A DNA stretch of 64,000 nt. Source: Phellopilus nigrolimitatus. Taxonomy: Eukaryota; Basidiomycota; Agaricomycetes; Hymenochaetales; Hymenochaetaceae. Below, piece after piece: positions 47,832-60,755 of the stretch; positions within the stretch are counted from its first letter, which is position 1; the number at the start of each line of letters is the position of its first letter. The stretch covers positions 2,587,011-2,651,010 of the forward strand of contig JAJOHG010000001.1 in the NCBI GenBank assembly GCA_021029095.1, given 5' to 3'. The position numbers and the translations under genes were made by a program. The notes beneath the pieces were generated by a model. The model had not been told where the DNA came from. It ran no database searches and saw nothing but the letters and a program-made list of their open reading frames with translations.

Positions 47832-49292
47832 CTACCGCTCGGCGTCGGTTATGTACGGCGTAACAAGCATCTTGCTAAATTCTTTCAACTTCTCCGGTCC
47901 CCGCACCTCCTCTGTGAGGAGCGGCAGACGCACGATGTGGAAGAATTCATCGTAGAGCTCGTGTGCCTCGTTGAGGTACTTTTGTTGCATTTTGTAGCGC
48001 ACTTGACAATGCTCGCAATTTGAGTCTGGTTTGTGTTGTGCAACGAAATTGTATAAATATCATTAAACGGATAAAAGTAGCAAGATGTACAAGAGCGGCG
48101 CACCTTTCTTCGGGAAGAGAAGTTGGTTAACGACGATGTTGTGCGTGTCGATTTCGTACGAAGTGAGCTCTTGCACTAAGCGCTCCGTCTCATACAGTGA
48201 TAAGAATTCGGAGATACAGACGCAGACGAAGGTCGTTTTTTCCTTTAACGCAAGTCAGTATGTAAGTATGCGTGGATAGTGCAAGAATACTTGCAGGATC
48301 CTTGAACTGGCTGTTCACTTCCGAGATAACCGCTCTCATTGAGTCTAACTTCGCAAACATATCTTCTTGCGTTCCAGGTTGGCCGCCCATCATCGAAGAC
48401 ATCTAATGAAAACTCATTATCCAGGAAGCTCACGATTGTGCGCCGACGAATAGATTACCTGGTTAATCATGGGTCCAAAGCGGCTACCCAATGTACTAAG
48501 TTTTCCGAGAGCCTTCTCGAGTACTGAGGGAAAAGAAAGAAAGCGGAGAGTGTGACCCGTCGGTGCAGTGTCGAAAACGATTACGGAGAACTCCATCGAC
48601 TTGACGTGCCTGTAACCCGTACAGGTTCAGTACGTATCATTTTCGATAATACAGGACCTCCATGCATACTTCATGATTTCTGCAAAGCCCATTGCCTCGT
48701 CGACACCGGGGATGGCAAATGCCAGATCCTGCATCATGGAGCCCATCATGCCATTCTGGTCCGCTGTAAAAGACTTGTCAGTCATATTCAAAGAAGACTA
48801 ATCAATATATCCTTACACTGTTCGATCATTTCCTGCAGCGAGCCGGTTGGATCGATCTCCATAGCATGAAGGTTGTCAAAACCATTGACTTTGGTCGCAT
48901 CCTTCGAGAATTTCTGACCAAACGCATCTGACAAGTTGTGTGCAGGATCTGTTGACTGTATAAAATTCGGAACATATACTTCCAATCTGAGTAACACTAG
49001 CAAGGAGGGACGAGACTTACGATGAGAAGGACCGATTCGCGGACTGAGGCGAGTTGTATTGCGAGTGAGCACGACGTCGTGGTCTTCCCTGAACCACAAT
49101 GAGCTCTAAAGCAAACAGAGCAGATGTTGAAGGATACACTGACCGACACCACCCTTCCCACCTGTGAAGCAGTAGCCTATGAGCATATGTACGATAGTTA
49201 CGTCAACTAAAGGACGTGCCGCAGAATATCCATTTCAGCGTATTCTGGTCCAACACATTCTGCAGCGTAGGGTCAAGTAGTTCATCTGCCAT
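47832..49292 (-). CDS. GET3: Get3 ATPase, tail-anchored protein targeting factor
   Basis: Nine exons from the start: 49292-49220, 49161-49144, 49088-49021, 48955-48817, 48763-48670, 48609-48459, 48402-48295, 48242-48104 and 48025-47832; 327 residues. The deviant P-loop is [17 protein letters not shown] near residues 24-40. Switch I is [16 protein letters not shown] and switch II lies in [17 protein letters not shown]. The zinc-binding CxxC pair is SNCEHCQ (residues 267-270), followed by the C-terminal FSKMLVTPY. The dimeric ATPase carries newly made tail-anchored membrane proteins to Get1/Get2 at the ER. The start is the first ATG. Two introns begin with GC: the first (gcacgt after 49220) and the one after 48295 (gcaagt). 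Exon 2 is 18 bases. It is divergent from SRP68. Confidence 0.95.
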
Positions 49293-49458
49293 TATTGGAT
49301 ATTATCGACTCAGTTGCGCTGAGAGAGTGAATAGAGGAAAGGGTGCCGGGCGTAAGTCGCGGTAATGTAGGACGCGTCTCAACGCGTGTTGCATGTATGA
49401 CTATTTGCCGGCTCTCCGTCAAACTTCTACCACCTTCTCGACGACTCTCCTCAAATCT
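49293..49458. promoter_or_regulatory. Bidirectional promoter of GET3 and SRP68
   Basis: Only 166 bases separate the two divergent start codons, so the leaders and core promoters must overlap or be very short. No named binding site is recognised. Confidence 0.6.
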
Positions 49459-51647
49459 ATGTCGAAGGCCGAAGGAGACAATAATATTGTATCTTTTAGA
49501 GGTAAAATAACCGTCATATAATAATTCGGCCATTTCTGAAGACAATGAAGCTTTGCAGCTCGCCAACGAGCATCGCAATGCATACGGTCTGCGATATAAT
49601 GACTATAGCCGTTACAGGTTCATTGCATTGTAAATTGGACAAGGGATATAACCACTGAGTCAGTGCTTGACAGAAATCACTGCGGAAATAGAACGCATCG
49701 CCTGCGGTCCACGGTAAAAATGACTCACGGGAAGGGGCGCGATTTTAAGAAATTGTCCCCGATCACGCTCGACAACATCAAGGGTGAACAGTGAGTCCCT
49801 TTCATAACTTTCACTCACATACTTTATGCTTACTCGTCACAGTCTCCAACTTCTGCTTTTTGAAACCGAAAGAGCTTGGGCATACTCTCAAGAGCTTTAC
49901 ACCGCATCCCTCCAGCCAACCAACCAGGACAATGCTGCGAAGCTCAGGCACAGCGCTACGGGCCGTTTCAGACGAGCAATCCATTGGTGTACTCAGCTTC
50001 TTTCACATTGTCAGAATCTATACAACACGCAGCGCTTTAGTGCCGAAAATATGGTCGAAATCAACGCCTACATCCTGATTCTCAGTGGTCGTTTCTTGCG
50101 TTTCAGAGATGAGTTTGAGGACGCTCTAGATCAGCTCTGTGTTGCGAGGGACTTGCTCGACCGTCTCGCCGATTATGCTGAGAGCAGTAGAGACCAGGCC
50201 CTCGCTACCCTCTTCTCAGACGAAATTTCTCCGGAAATCCGCTACTGCGCTCACCAGCTCGGCCACGCGAGTTCTTATGACGTGGATCGCATCGCTGCGG
50301 AGGTATCTCCGAAACACCGGAGTGCTTTGGTTGAGGGCTATGAGTCGCTTCTTCAGCGCCTTGGGACAGAAGGTCGCGGGGATATCGCCGTGGAAGGCCG
50401 CAAGAGGCTCCAAAAGTTGACATGGGGAGGCCAACCTGTGCCCGTGCGAAACCCAGAGCTGGTTGATAGCCTGCTCGAGGTTCAGAAGGCGGAAGCTCAG
50501 CTCAAGGCAAGCGACGAGGCGGCAAAGTCAGAGACCGCTGTTCAGCCGTCAAAAGGGAAGGGAGGAAAACGGCAGCATAAATCGCGTAAAGGGGTCGCTG
50601 CATACGACGCAATTCTGGCTGCCTTAAGTGATTCGGAAGAGGTCGCGAGGAGACTTATTGAGGCTCAGAAGGTTCGTCTGTGACTGAGTACTCGTTTTTT
50701 TTCCCCCGACAAGCTCAATTTTACGTTTGTTAGACTACCAGCGGCTCAACGAAGTCTAGCATCGGGTCGCGAGATATTCATTTTTTGCACGCTTACATTG
50801 TTTATCAGCTACTGTCGCGACGTATTGAGCGTGACTTAACTCTCATTTCAGCATTAATTTGGTCTTCCCGAGGGCAACGCAAGCATTCGGAGAAAACATC
50901 AAAAGCTACTCAGCGCGACTGTGAACAAATTGACGCACGAGTCAACCCTGCAGTTGTCAAATTATTGGACACCGTACTGCAGAGTTTGAGCCATATGCGA
51001 AGCCTCAGCATCGTGGACGAAAATCCCGATCTTGCCAATGCCGTTGAAACCCGTTTGGCCTTCACAAAGAGTCGAAGGTAAGTAACATCTTGTCTTTTCT
51101 GCTGATAAAACACTCATTGGTGTGCATATCAAGATGTCTATATCTCGCGCATTCTTATGTGGCCGTCAAGCAATACGCGCAAGCCCTGTCAGTGTCCCAA
51201 CGCGCCCATCTACATATTCGGGAAGCCTCGTCTTTGCTTGATGTCGACGCTGATCCTATAAATCTTTCACATCGTCCTTTCTATCTTCTTACAAACAACA
51301 CTATCGCCGATCTTGAAAGAGCGCACCAATCGGGTGAGGTTCGCTTTAACCGTGACTGGTTTGCCTACAACGGAGGATTGGTTAAGCCAGAGGGGGACAC
51401 GTCCAAAAAGCCGCTGTTTTTCGACATCGCACTCAATTACGTACAGCTGGATATGGACAGACTACAAGAGAGGGCTGGGACCCAGACCAAGAGCCCAACG
51501 CAGAAGACATCCCTGGAGACTCCAGGGTCTGTGCCAGCCGCAAAGGCAAGAGTAGAGGAGGTCAACAGAGCAGCAACGCCAGAGCCAACCGCGCTTCGTG
51601 GAGCTGGCTTGAGCAGCCTCCTTGGTGGATGGTGGGGAAGGAAGTAG
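49459..51647 (+). CDS. SRP68: Signal recognition particle subunit SRP68
   Basis: Exons 49459-49501, 49542-49617, 49674-49790, 49843-50671, 50734-51077 and 51134-51647; 640 residues. Family segments are ANEHRNAYGLRYNDYSRYR, NRTHRLRSTVKMTHGKGRDF, LQLLLFETERAWAYSQEL, then tetratricopeptide-like helices (VEINAYILILSGRFLRFRDE, EFEDALDQLCVARDLLDRLA) and SPEIRYCAHQLG. The C-terminal half holds ARCLYLAHSYVAVKQYAQAL-type helices, and the protein ends LGGWWGRK, resembling SRP68 tails. SRP68 binds the SRP RNA three-way junction together with SRP72 and is needed for co-translational targeting to the ER. The start comes from tracking the conserved N-terminus back through two short exons; the first is 43 bases. 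It shares a 166-bp promoter region with GET3. Confidence 0.93.
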
Positions 51648-51796
51648 GCAGAATTTGCAGAGAGTACAATATTATAACAAAGACGAAGTCCTCCTAAAGC
51701 ATAAGTGAGAATCAAGAACAGACTAAGAGTATTATAATTTCCTGAGCAAACTACTTTATGAATGCGAGAAGCCGACAAGAGATACTTTTCACCACT

Positions 51797-54700
51797 TCAG
51801 GACTCAATAAACTGCAGAAGTTGGTTAGAATCTAAAATCTACCAAGGTATCGTCAACTCACTTTCTCTGCTTCACTGTCCGAAACATCCGAAGAGCTTCC
51901 TAACTTCTTCGCCTCGGATTCCCCTATAAGACTGATTTCTCGGCCTATATCGCTAATAATATCCCAAAAACCTTTATTTCCAACGCCTGACCCCACACAA
52001 ACGTCCTTGAGCTCTCTCAGGAAACTACAAGAGATTGATCGTTAGGCAGAATGAACGGATCGTGACTGACCAACAAGCTCACGCGTTCCATGCATCATTT
52101 TCGCCCTCCTGCACGCTTTGTCAGTACGCTGGGTTATGTTGAGGTTACAAAGGTTACAAGCACAAACCTTCAAGCATGCCGATCTCATCTCTCGCATACA
52201 TTCGATAAACTCGCTTTTCCTTCTCGATGCGAATGGCTTCATTATCAAGTCCATAATGACAAATCCGAGATCCTCCGTTGCCTTTACTAGATTGCCATTC
52301 TTAACACCTTTCTTGAAGTCGACCAGGGGATATGCAACACCAACAATACGGTCCTGTGCACGCCCATCATCAAGTTCCATGGCCTGGCTCAAATCTTGGC
52401 TAGCAGACTGACTTTGGCTGACGAATGTGACAGACGGCTGTGGTGTAGGCAAGTGTACACTATCGGCCTTTCCGTTGCGGGCTGTCGGAGCTGCTTCATC
52501 TCCGAACTCTGGCTCCGTCTCGCTATCAACATCCATTTTCTCTTTGATTTCTCCATTACCATTACCACTTTCTTGAGATTGAATTTGAGAAGCAGATTTT
52601 GATAAGGAAGATTTGGATGGTTGGTCGAGTAGCAGCAGTTCGTCGTCGTCATCCTCAGCACGGACGTGCCCGTCCTTGCGTTGGCGGGTGACCTTCTTTG
52701 GCACTGCACAACAGGTCTTAGCCATCTCGAAGAGTTCGGCTTTTTTTCACAAAAACGAACCTTGTTTTATCTTGAAAACGCTCTTACACTCTACAGTTGC
52801 ATCATGAGCACGCTTGAGCACGCGGCGCGGTGGTTCAAGGTACTTGACGACTTCGGGATGGGGCGGGGGCAAGGGATTTGTGCGAAGATCTGTGACGACT
52901 GCGGCATGGAACAGTGCTTGCTTGATGCGGTGTACTGCAGGGTTATAGGAAAGACGTGGATCGAACCATGGCTCACGATTGCTATATTTTAAACTTATCA
53001 ATACTGACGAGCGGTAAATTATGTAAGTGCCAACACTCACCCTTCCTCGTTCTTATCCCCAGCCTGCATGAGATCCATGCTATCGACGAAGTGGTCCATA
53101 GCACCCATCTGTTCATCGGTAGGAATGAAGGGGTGCTTCGTGATCACCTCCCCCTTCTTCGAGAAGAGATTTTCGAGCGAAGGGAAGGTATACCTGCGCA
53201 CGTCATCTGCGAATGGCATTTGGAGCCACAAAAAGCAGTCAACCTTTTCGAACTCTCGAGGAATTAGCAACCCCATCTTTGGGTCCATTTCGTCCCGGGA
53301 AACCCAGCGCGCGATAGCGACGACGCCCCGCGCAAGCATCGCCTGAACGATGGAAGAGAATGACACTTGAGTCTGACCTGATGAAGGGTCCGCCCAAACG
53401 TATTGAACTTCACCCATTGCAAGATTACGACGAACCTGGATGATCTTTTAGCAATTTTAGATGTGAAAGAAATTAAATTAAAATATAACCATTTTGTCCG
53501 AGAAAAAACCACAAATATCGATCCCTTTGCGAGTACTCAGCCGCGGGAATTGTCCATCCGGACAGGGAGCATAGGAAGCGCCGTACTTAAATCCGCGAAT
53601 AAGTTGTTCTTTATCGACCTTTTCGGCGCCGTCCTCGCCTTGCTTGCCTTCGTCTTCGTCTTCGTCTTTTTCATCGTCAGCATTCTCGTCTTTACTAACA
53701 AAGTACTCCGTCTGCATGGCCAGCTGCGCATAGACATCTTTCCGACTCTCGTCGTCGTCTACATCTCTCAGCGTTTGTTCTTCGGCGGTCTCCACGCGCT
53801 TTGCAAACTTTTTCATACTTGCAGGACGGACCAAGGCGGTGCACTTGCTCATTTTGACGGGCAGCTCGACCGCCTCCTCAGCACGCACATCAATGTCGCC
53901 GAGGCGGAGGGTAGTTCCAATGAGTGCGGATTTAGTCATCTTTACATCGGGACGAACGCATTCTTGCAGAGCAAAAGCAGCGGTGCCCACAATACCATAG
54001 TCTTCCTTGAGTGAAGACGCGAATCTATGGTAGAATTTCTCATTTTCGCGCTGCGGACAGAGTATATCAGCATTCAAGTCAGGGCGAAAAGAACCATTCA
54101 ATACCTTAATGTTGGACTTGTCTTCTTCCTCGAAGCCAAATTCCTCATCGTCGAAATCAATCCCGCTTAACGAATTGAATTAGGTATATGTTAGAATGTC
54201 GGGTTGAGAGAAGCGCACATTATACTAGTGATGATCTGAAGGTCGTTCATTTTTTTGACTGTCAGTTCCCAATCCTCAACCTCGATAGGATTCTCGCCAT
54301 CCGTGAGAAGAACCATCCTGCGTGTCCATGTCTTCTTCTTTCCTAGATACTTATCTTGAGTTTCTATACCGACAATGATAGCATCGACGGCTGGGAAAAA
54401 AGGCTTAGCCGTGGACATCTTGCAAAAGCGCGTACATGAGCTCACGGTCTCCATTAACTGTAGAAGGCTGCAAAGCTTGTATCTTGGCAAGTGTGGCTGC
54501 GTTTGGTTGCGCAATAGGAATGAACTCGGTGACGTTGTCGTATCCGCCAGAACGGTTGCTTATAATGTTGTCCGTTCCTGGGCACAGCGTTTAAGAAAAA
54601 AGAGCACAAACACGAAAAAGGCTCACGCACCTTCAGTTCCAAAGAGAACCACCCCGCATTGCTCTGTCTTTCGACCATGGTATATCTGAGGCCGAAGTTG

Positions 54701-54964
54701 GTGACAAGACGTATCCACGAGTAGAATAAAGAACATACCATTTCCTGAATTTTGAGGAGGACGAATTGCAAAGACCACTGGAGGTTGGTCATTTCGACTG
54801 AGCTTGTCTCGCCCTGCGGACCGTCCTGAATTTCGACTGTACGTAGCTTGGCCATCGAGGGGGAGACGTCGATGAGGAACATTGTCACGGTGTACTGCAG
54901 ATATGTTGAGTTGCGGGGTGTAAAAACAGGAGGGAAGACATACGCCGGCGCGTTCTGCAGGCAT
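51797..54964 (-). CDS. KU80: Ku80, DNA end-binding subunit of non-homologous end joining
   Basis: Thirteen exons from the start: 54964-54944, 54894-54739, 54685-54631, 54577-54446, 54390-54219, 54165-54105, 54050-53490, 53435-53041, 52981-52761, 52703-52168, 52108-52083, 52024-51862 and 51811-51797; 837 residues. The N-terminal von Willebrand A-like domain shows YTVTMFLIDVSPSM, GVVLFGTEGTDN, DAIIVGIETQ and RRMVLLTDGENPIEVEDWE. The Ku core barrel follows (RGFKYGASYAPCPDGQF, DICGFFSDKM, WVSRDEMDPKMGLLIPREFE, PFADDVRRYTFPSLE). A long acidic Ser-rich linker leads to the C-terminal helical domain (EDLGFVIMDLIMKPFASRR, GFWDIISDIGREISLIG). Ku70/Ku80 rings bind broken DNA ends and recruit ligase IV. 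The terminal 15-base exon (FIES) rests on a GTGAGT donor and CTGCAG acceptor; without splicing the protein ends two codons later at VS. Divergent from the Snf2 gene. Confidence 0.93.
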
Positions 54965-55260
54965 CTTGAAGCTGTAGCGGAATGACAGTGGTAAGTACGC
55001 GTTTACGCGACGCGCGCATGTGGCGTGAGAATGTTGCGTCTTTATTGTCCGTGGGTTAAAACTCCGCTACCAATTTCCTGACAAATGCGTAGAACCGCGG
55101 TTGTGACTCTCTCAGGCTTGAGCCGCGCAACACGCCCCACGTTTACAAAAAATACCTATTTTCCGCGAATTTCCTGACACGCGCCTGACCGCTCGTTCCC
55201 GACCCCCGCCCGTCCGCCCCTCGCCGCCTCAACCCCCCTATTCACCCTTCGGGGCTGACT
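54965..55260. promoter_or_regulatory. Shared divergent promoter of KU80 and the Snf2/Sth1 gene
   Basis: Two hundred and ninety-six bases between divergent starts, C-rich towards the Snf2-type gene (CCCCCGCCCGTCCGCCCC). No specific site is assigned. Confidence 0.5.
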
Positions 55261-58200
55261 ATGGCATCCCCCGCCCCCCCAATGTTCAATCATTCATCCT
55301 CTCCTAACGGAGGAATACCCCAGTCAAATGGTGTGGCCAACATCGTCGCATCGAAGCAGGTGCCGCCTATGACTCGCGAGCGTCTTGCCGCCGTCGCCCA
55401 GGTACGTCGTAGATGCCAACTCGTCTTCGTAGACAGCTGTGCTCATCGCCGCTTCCTGCATCAAAGCGAATTGACCTCCTTCGCTCGAGTGGACTGACTC
55501 AGGAGACATCTCCAGAGCTCGATAGGCTCACTAAGTTCCTGACTTCGCTCAGGGACCAGCGCTTCCAGCAGACTCCGAGTACGTCGTTTATTCTTCAGGA
55601 CTGAGTTCTGTGCTAATGTACCCATGCAGACCAACACCAACAGCAACCGCTCGTTAACGGCTTCTCACCTCAACTTAACGGTATAGCCAGTCCAAATCCT
55701 CTCGCTCCTGGCCCTATTCCTACGCAGGCCTACCCCCCTTCTCCTCAATCACCCGTTTCATTCAACCAAGACCAAATCAACGCGCTCCGTGTTCAGATAC
55801 ACGCCTTCAAACTGATTCAACGAGGTTATCCGGTTCCCGAGCATATTCAGCAGGCTCTCCTTCCGCAGAACGGCGCTATCCAGGATCTGGAGAAGTTCCT
55901 TCAAGGTCCCGATGTCCCTGCGCGTATCGTTGATGCCGCCGTGAAAATCAATAAGGCGCCCAGTGAACAACCTGAAGCCGCCACTCCAGGTATCTCCGGG
56001 TTTGAGGCTCCTGCGGACAAGGCGCTTGTGAAATCTGAGGAACGGGATACACTGATCGACCTGCCGTCAGGCCCGTTCCTTGAGGACAATGCTCACTCGG
56101 GCATCTACCCTTACAATGCCTATACGCACCCTTTCGCTCATCTCAAGCGGCCGGAGAATCTCACGCCGGCAATGGCGTCGATGTGGGCGACTCGCCTGCA
56201 GCGTCTTCTCGTACCTTCTGTTATGCCCGCGGGTCTTGACCCGCATCAGGTCATCGCGGAGCGAAACCGGTTCATCGACGCACGAATCGAGCAGCGCATC
56301 CGCGAGCTGTCTGCCATGCCGGCGACACTTGGCGAAGGAGGGCTCGACCCGGTCTCTATTCCCTCCGTGGGCGACGCGAACAAGGAGAACGACGAGGTAC
56401 AGCAGCCTCTGCCCGATATCACCTTGGATTCCATTACTTCGTCAATAACAACGCAGCTTGCCCCGAATGCCCACGGCAAGCTGCGGGCGGTAATCGAACT
56501 CAAGGCGCTCCGAGTCCGCGAAAAGCAGCGTGTTCTCCGCGCTCAAGTCGTAGAGCGCTTGACGCACGGGACACTTCTACCGCTGGATCGCAAGGACTTC
56601 CGACGCCCGCGCCGACCGACTCTGCGCGACGCGCGTATGACAGAGACTCTTGAACGCAAGCAACGTGCAGATCGCGAACGCCGCGCGAAGCAAAAGCATC
56701 TCGAACAGCTCGCAGTTATCTGCAATCATGGACGGGAAATGGTGGCGGCGAATCGTTCGCACCAGGACCGTGCGTTGAAGCTCGGCCGAGCTGTGCAAAG
56801 CCACCATGCCTACACGGAGAAGGAGGAAGCGAAGCGTATTGAGCGGATTTCGAAGGAACGGTTGAAGGCTTTGAAAGCTGATGATGAGGAGGCGTACATG
56901 CGGCTTATCGACACGGCAAAGGATACTCGCATAACTCATCTTTTGCGACAGACCGACTCCTATCTCGACTCTCTTGCACAGGCAGTTGTTGCGCAGCAGA
57001 ACGACGATGTCCATGCGGACACGTTCGATGTACCCTTCATACAAGAGGATGGGCCGGCGGATGAGACCATGTTCGGTGCTCAAAAGGTCGTCGATCCTGA
57101 TGAGAAGACGAAGATAGATTACTATGCCGTTGCTCACAGGATTACTGAGAAGGTCACAAAGCAGCCCGGTATCTTGGTTGGAGGTACTCTGAAGGATTAC
57201 CAGATCAAGGGGTTGCAATGGATGGTCAGTTTGTATAACAACAGGCTGAACGGGATTCTTGCAGATGAAATGGTATGTATCGTAGTCATTGATCAAAAGT
57301 TATCGACTAACGAGGACATTCGCACAGGGTCTCGGGAAGACCATCCAGACAATATCGCTGATCACTTTCCTCATTGAGAGCAAGCGGCAGCGCGGTCCAT
57401 ATTTGGTCATTGTACCACTCTCGACGATGACAAACTGGACCGGTGAGTTCGCGAAATGGGCACCGGCTGTGCGAACCATTTCGTACAAGGGCAATCCTGC
57501 GCAACGTCGCGCCTTGCAGAACGATATCCGTTCGGGCCAGTTCCAGGTCCTTCTGACGACGTATGAGTATATCATCAAAGATCGACCTGTCTTGAGCAAG
57601 ATGAAGTGGGTTCACATGATCATTGGTATGTTCTGTTTCTCTCTTATCTCCGGGCCAGTACTTACTTGTAAATGCGACAGACGAGGGTCATCGCATGAAG
57701 AACACACAGAGCAAGCTGTCCCAAACTCTAACCCAATACTATCACTCCCGATATCGTCTTATTCTCACTGGTACCCCGCTTCAAAACAACCTTCCTGAGC
57801 TCTGGGCGCTGCTTAACTTCGTTTTGCCGAAAATCTTCAACTCCGTCAAGTCGTTTGACGAATGGTTCAACACACCGTTTGCGAATTCTGGCACGTCGGA
57901 CAAGATTGAGCTGAATGAAGAAGAGGCGCTACTTATCATCAGGCGTCTTCACAAGGTACTCCGGCCATTCTTGCTGCGTCGCCTGAAAAAGGACGTCGAA
58001 TCCGAGCTACCCGACAAGGTCGAAAAGATAATCAAGATTCGCATGAGTGCGTTGCAGGCACAGTTGTACAAGCAAATGAAGAAATACAAGATGATTGCGG
58101 ATGGGAAGGAGATAACAAAGGGGTAAGCATTTTCATTTATGTTCAATAACGAAGATCGCTGATTGTTGTCGTTGTTTGCTCTTTCAGGGGCCAAGGTGGA

Positions 58201-60323
58201 GGTGTGAAAGGTCTCAGTAACGAGCTCATGCAGCTTCGCAAGATCTGCCAGCATCCGTTTCTTTTTGACAGCGTCGAAGATAAGATCAACCCAAGCGGTA
58301 TGATCGACGACACTATATACCGCGTCGCTGGCAAGTTCGAGTTACTTACACGTATCCTTCCGAAGTTCTTCGCCACGGGACATAGGGTGTGTATCTTTTT
58401 TCCTATTGTTCGTGCGCGTCTACTGCTAACACTCACGATCTACCATAGGTTCTCATTTTTTTCCAGATGACAAAGGTCATGGATATCATGGAGGACTTCC
58501 TAAAAGTGCAAGGCTGGAAGCATCTTCGTCTCGATGGTGGAACGAAGACCGAGGAGCGTGCAACCCACGTCCAGGCTTTCAATGCCAAAGACTCGCCCGT
58601 CCAGGTTTTCATTCTGTCTACTAGAGCTGGAGGCCTCGGGTTGAACTTGCAATCCGCCGACACCGTTATTATGTGGGTTTGCAAAGATTTAGCTACTGTC
58701 CAAAGTTCGCTTATTTTGGGGTAGTTTCGATTCGGATTGGAATCCTCACGCAGATCTTCAAGCCCAAGACCGAGCTCATCGTATTGGACAGACCAAGGCT
58801 GTTCGGATTCTCCGATTCATCACAGAGAAGAGTGTTGAAGAAGCTATGTACGCGCGAGCTCGTTACAAACTGGACATCGACGACAAAGTCATCCAAGCGG
58901 GTCGCTTCGATAACAAATCGACACAAGAAGAGCAGGAGGAATTCCTAGTTTGTTTTCCTTTCTCGTAAAATGATGGCGTGATCTAATGAATTTCTAGCGA
59001 TCAATCCTCGAAGCTGACCAAGAGGAGGACAGCGAGGAATCCGGCGACATGAACGATGATGAGATCAACGAGATCATCGCTCGGAACGACAAGGAAGTCG
59101 AAATATTTAAAGATATGGATATACAGCGACTTCGTGATCAGAAGAACAACTGGCAGCTTGCTGGTCGCCACGGACCTCCCCCCCAACCTCTTGTCCAGTT
59201 AGAAGAGTTGCCAGATTGTTATCGGAATGATGATTTCTTTGAATCAACGACCATCGAAGACGAAATGGAAGGCCGTGGACATCGTCGTAGAACTGTTGTC
59301 AGTTACAATGACGGTCTATCTGATGATGCTTGGGCAATGGCAAGTCGCCTTTCTGACTGTGGCCGCATAAGTATTCTAACATTTCTTCAGGCCCTTGAAG
59401 GTGAAGAAGATATTCAGGATGTCATGGAGAAGTCCCGCGAGAAGACACAGCGTAGAGGTGTGAGCAAGCTCATTCGTGATAGCGAAGGCCAGTCCTCCCG
59501 AAATTCCCCGGCCATTGAGGAGACTCGCGGGCGTAAGAAAAAAGGTCGTCCTCCGAAGAACGTTGAAGTCGATTATGAACCTTCGACCTCTGTGAATGGG
59601 AAGAGGAAACGGGGTGGCAAGGCGACTTCAGTTACACCTTCTGTCATCGACGACGACGACGACCTTCGAGATTCGGTAAGGGTATATTTTCTGCGCATAA
59701 TACTATGGCTCAAAGGAACTGTATTAGAAACGACGCAAGGTCAAGACTGCCGACCACCCGACCTCTGTCCGCGATCGGATGAAAAAAGTTTTCAACGAGT
59801 GTTATCGCGCCCTTCAGCTTTGCGAAGACCCTATTACCGGGCGGCGGAGATGGGAGCTATTTAAGGAGGTCCCTGATAAGCGAGTGCGTGGAATCAAAAA
59901 CAAATAGGACGCTGATTTCTGACAGTGTATTGTTAGGACTACCCCGATTATTATCAGCAGATTGCCCAACCTATCGCTATGTCCCACCTTCGTAAGCGCG
60001 CCCAGACGAACTACTACAAGGACGTCCAACAATACCGCGACGAATGGCGACTTATGTTCAACAATGCACGCACATATAACGTTGAGGGATCGTTGGTGTA
60101 CATCGATGCGGATGAGATGGAGAAGCTCTTCAACGAGGTTTTCAACCGCTTGACACTGGGTTCTGGGCTTCCTGGAGCTGGTCCGGCACCGACTGGTTCA
60201 TCTGCACAGGTTCCCATGGACGAAGATGAAAAACCTGCTGCGCGAAGGAATATCGTTCGAACGAACTCGAAGCAGATTCTGAGCGACGATGATGAGTACC
60301 TCACGCCCAGTGAAGATGATTAA
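55261..60323 (+). CDS. STH1: Snf2/Sth1-type catalytic subunit of the SWI/SNF-RSC remodelling complex
   Basis: Exons 55261-55401, 55503-55578, 55630-57272, 57328-57625, 57681-58122, 58188-58386, 58449-58672, 58725-58947, 58998-59339, 59391-59675, 59728-59883 and 59937-60323; 1471 residues. Domains in order are a QLQ motif (about 117-150, [20 protein letters not shown]) and an HSA region (about 375-450). The DEXD helicase core follows with [17 protein letters not shown] near 620, DEGHRMKN near 720 and [18 protein letters not shown]. The helicase C lobe has [15 protein letters not shown] and DRAHRIGQ. An SnAC-like acidic segment, a GRPPKN AT-hook and a C-terminal bromodomain (about 1300-1410, with the acetyl-lysine Asn in NNARTYN) complete it. 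It uses ATP to slide or evict nucleosomes. Whether it serves RSC, SWI/SNF or both cannot be told from sequence. The intron after 59339 starts with GC (gcaagt). Confidence 0.96.
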
Positions 60324-60755
60324 TGGACTTTTGTTCCAGGACTGCCCTACGTTTTATTTTGTTCACATGTAGTTAATATGCAATTGTAGACAACCTTTTT
60401 TTGATAACTCTGTAATGTGTTTAAGAGTCGAGCTCCTTTTTAAAATCAAATATTCCGGTCGTAAGACTAAGATATTATACATAGATTCTCCGTCGTAAGC
60501 ATTAGCGAGACAATGTGGTGTGGATTTGCTGTGTTTCTATGTCAAGCAAGAATAACAATGTTCAGACGTCGCTATCCAGTGTTGCTGAGATTAACTTAAT
60601 GCATGAGGAGGACGTGCGTAAGTAAAAGCGGAATGGATGATTTTGAAAAAAACGGAAGTTGAAATTGAATGGATGGAATGCATATTGAAGTGAGGTGAGA
60701 AAAATACAAGTACAGTAGCAATGTAAAATGAGGACCTGATAGGGGTCGAGAGGAA
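60324..60755. other. Convergent 3' intergenic region
   Basis: About 430 AT-rich bases between the stops of the Snf2-type gene and the phosphatase, holding both 3' UTRs. No coding signal. Confidence 0.6.
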
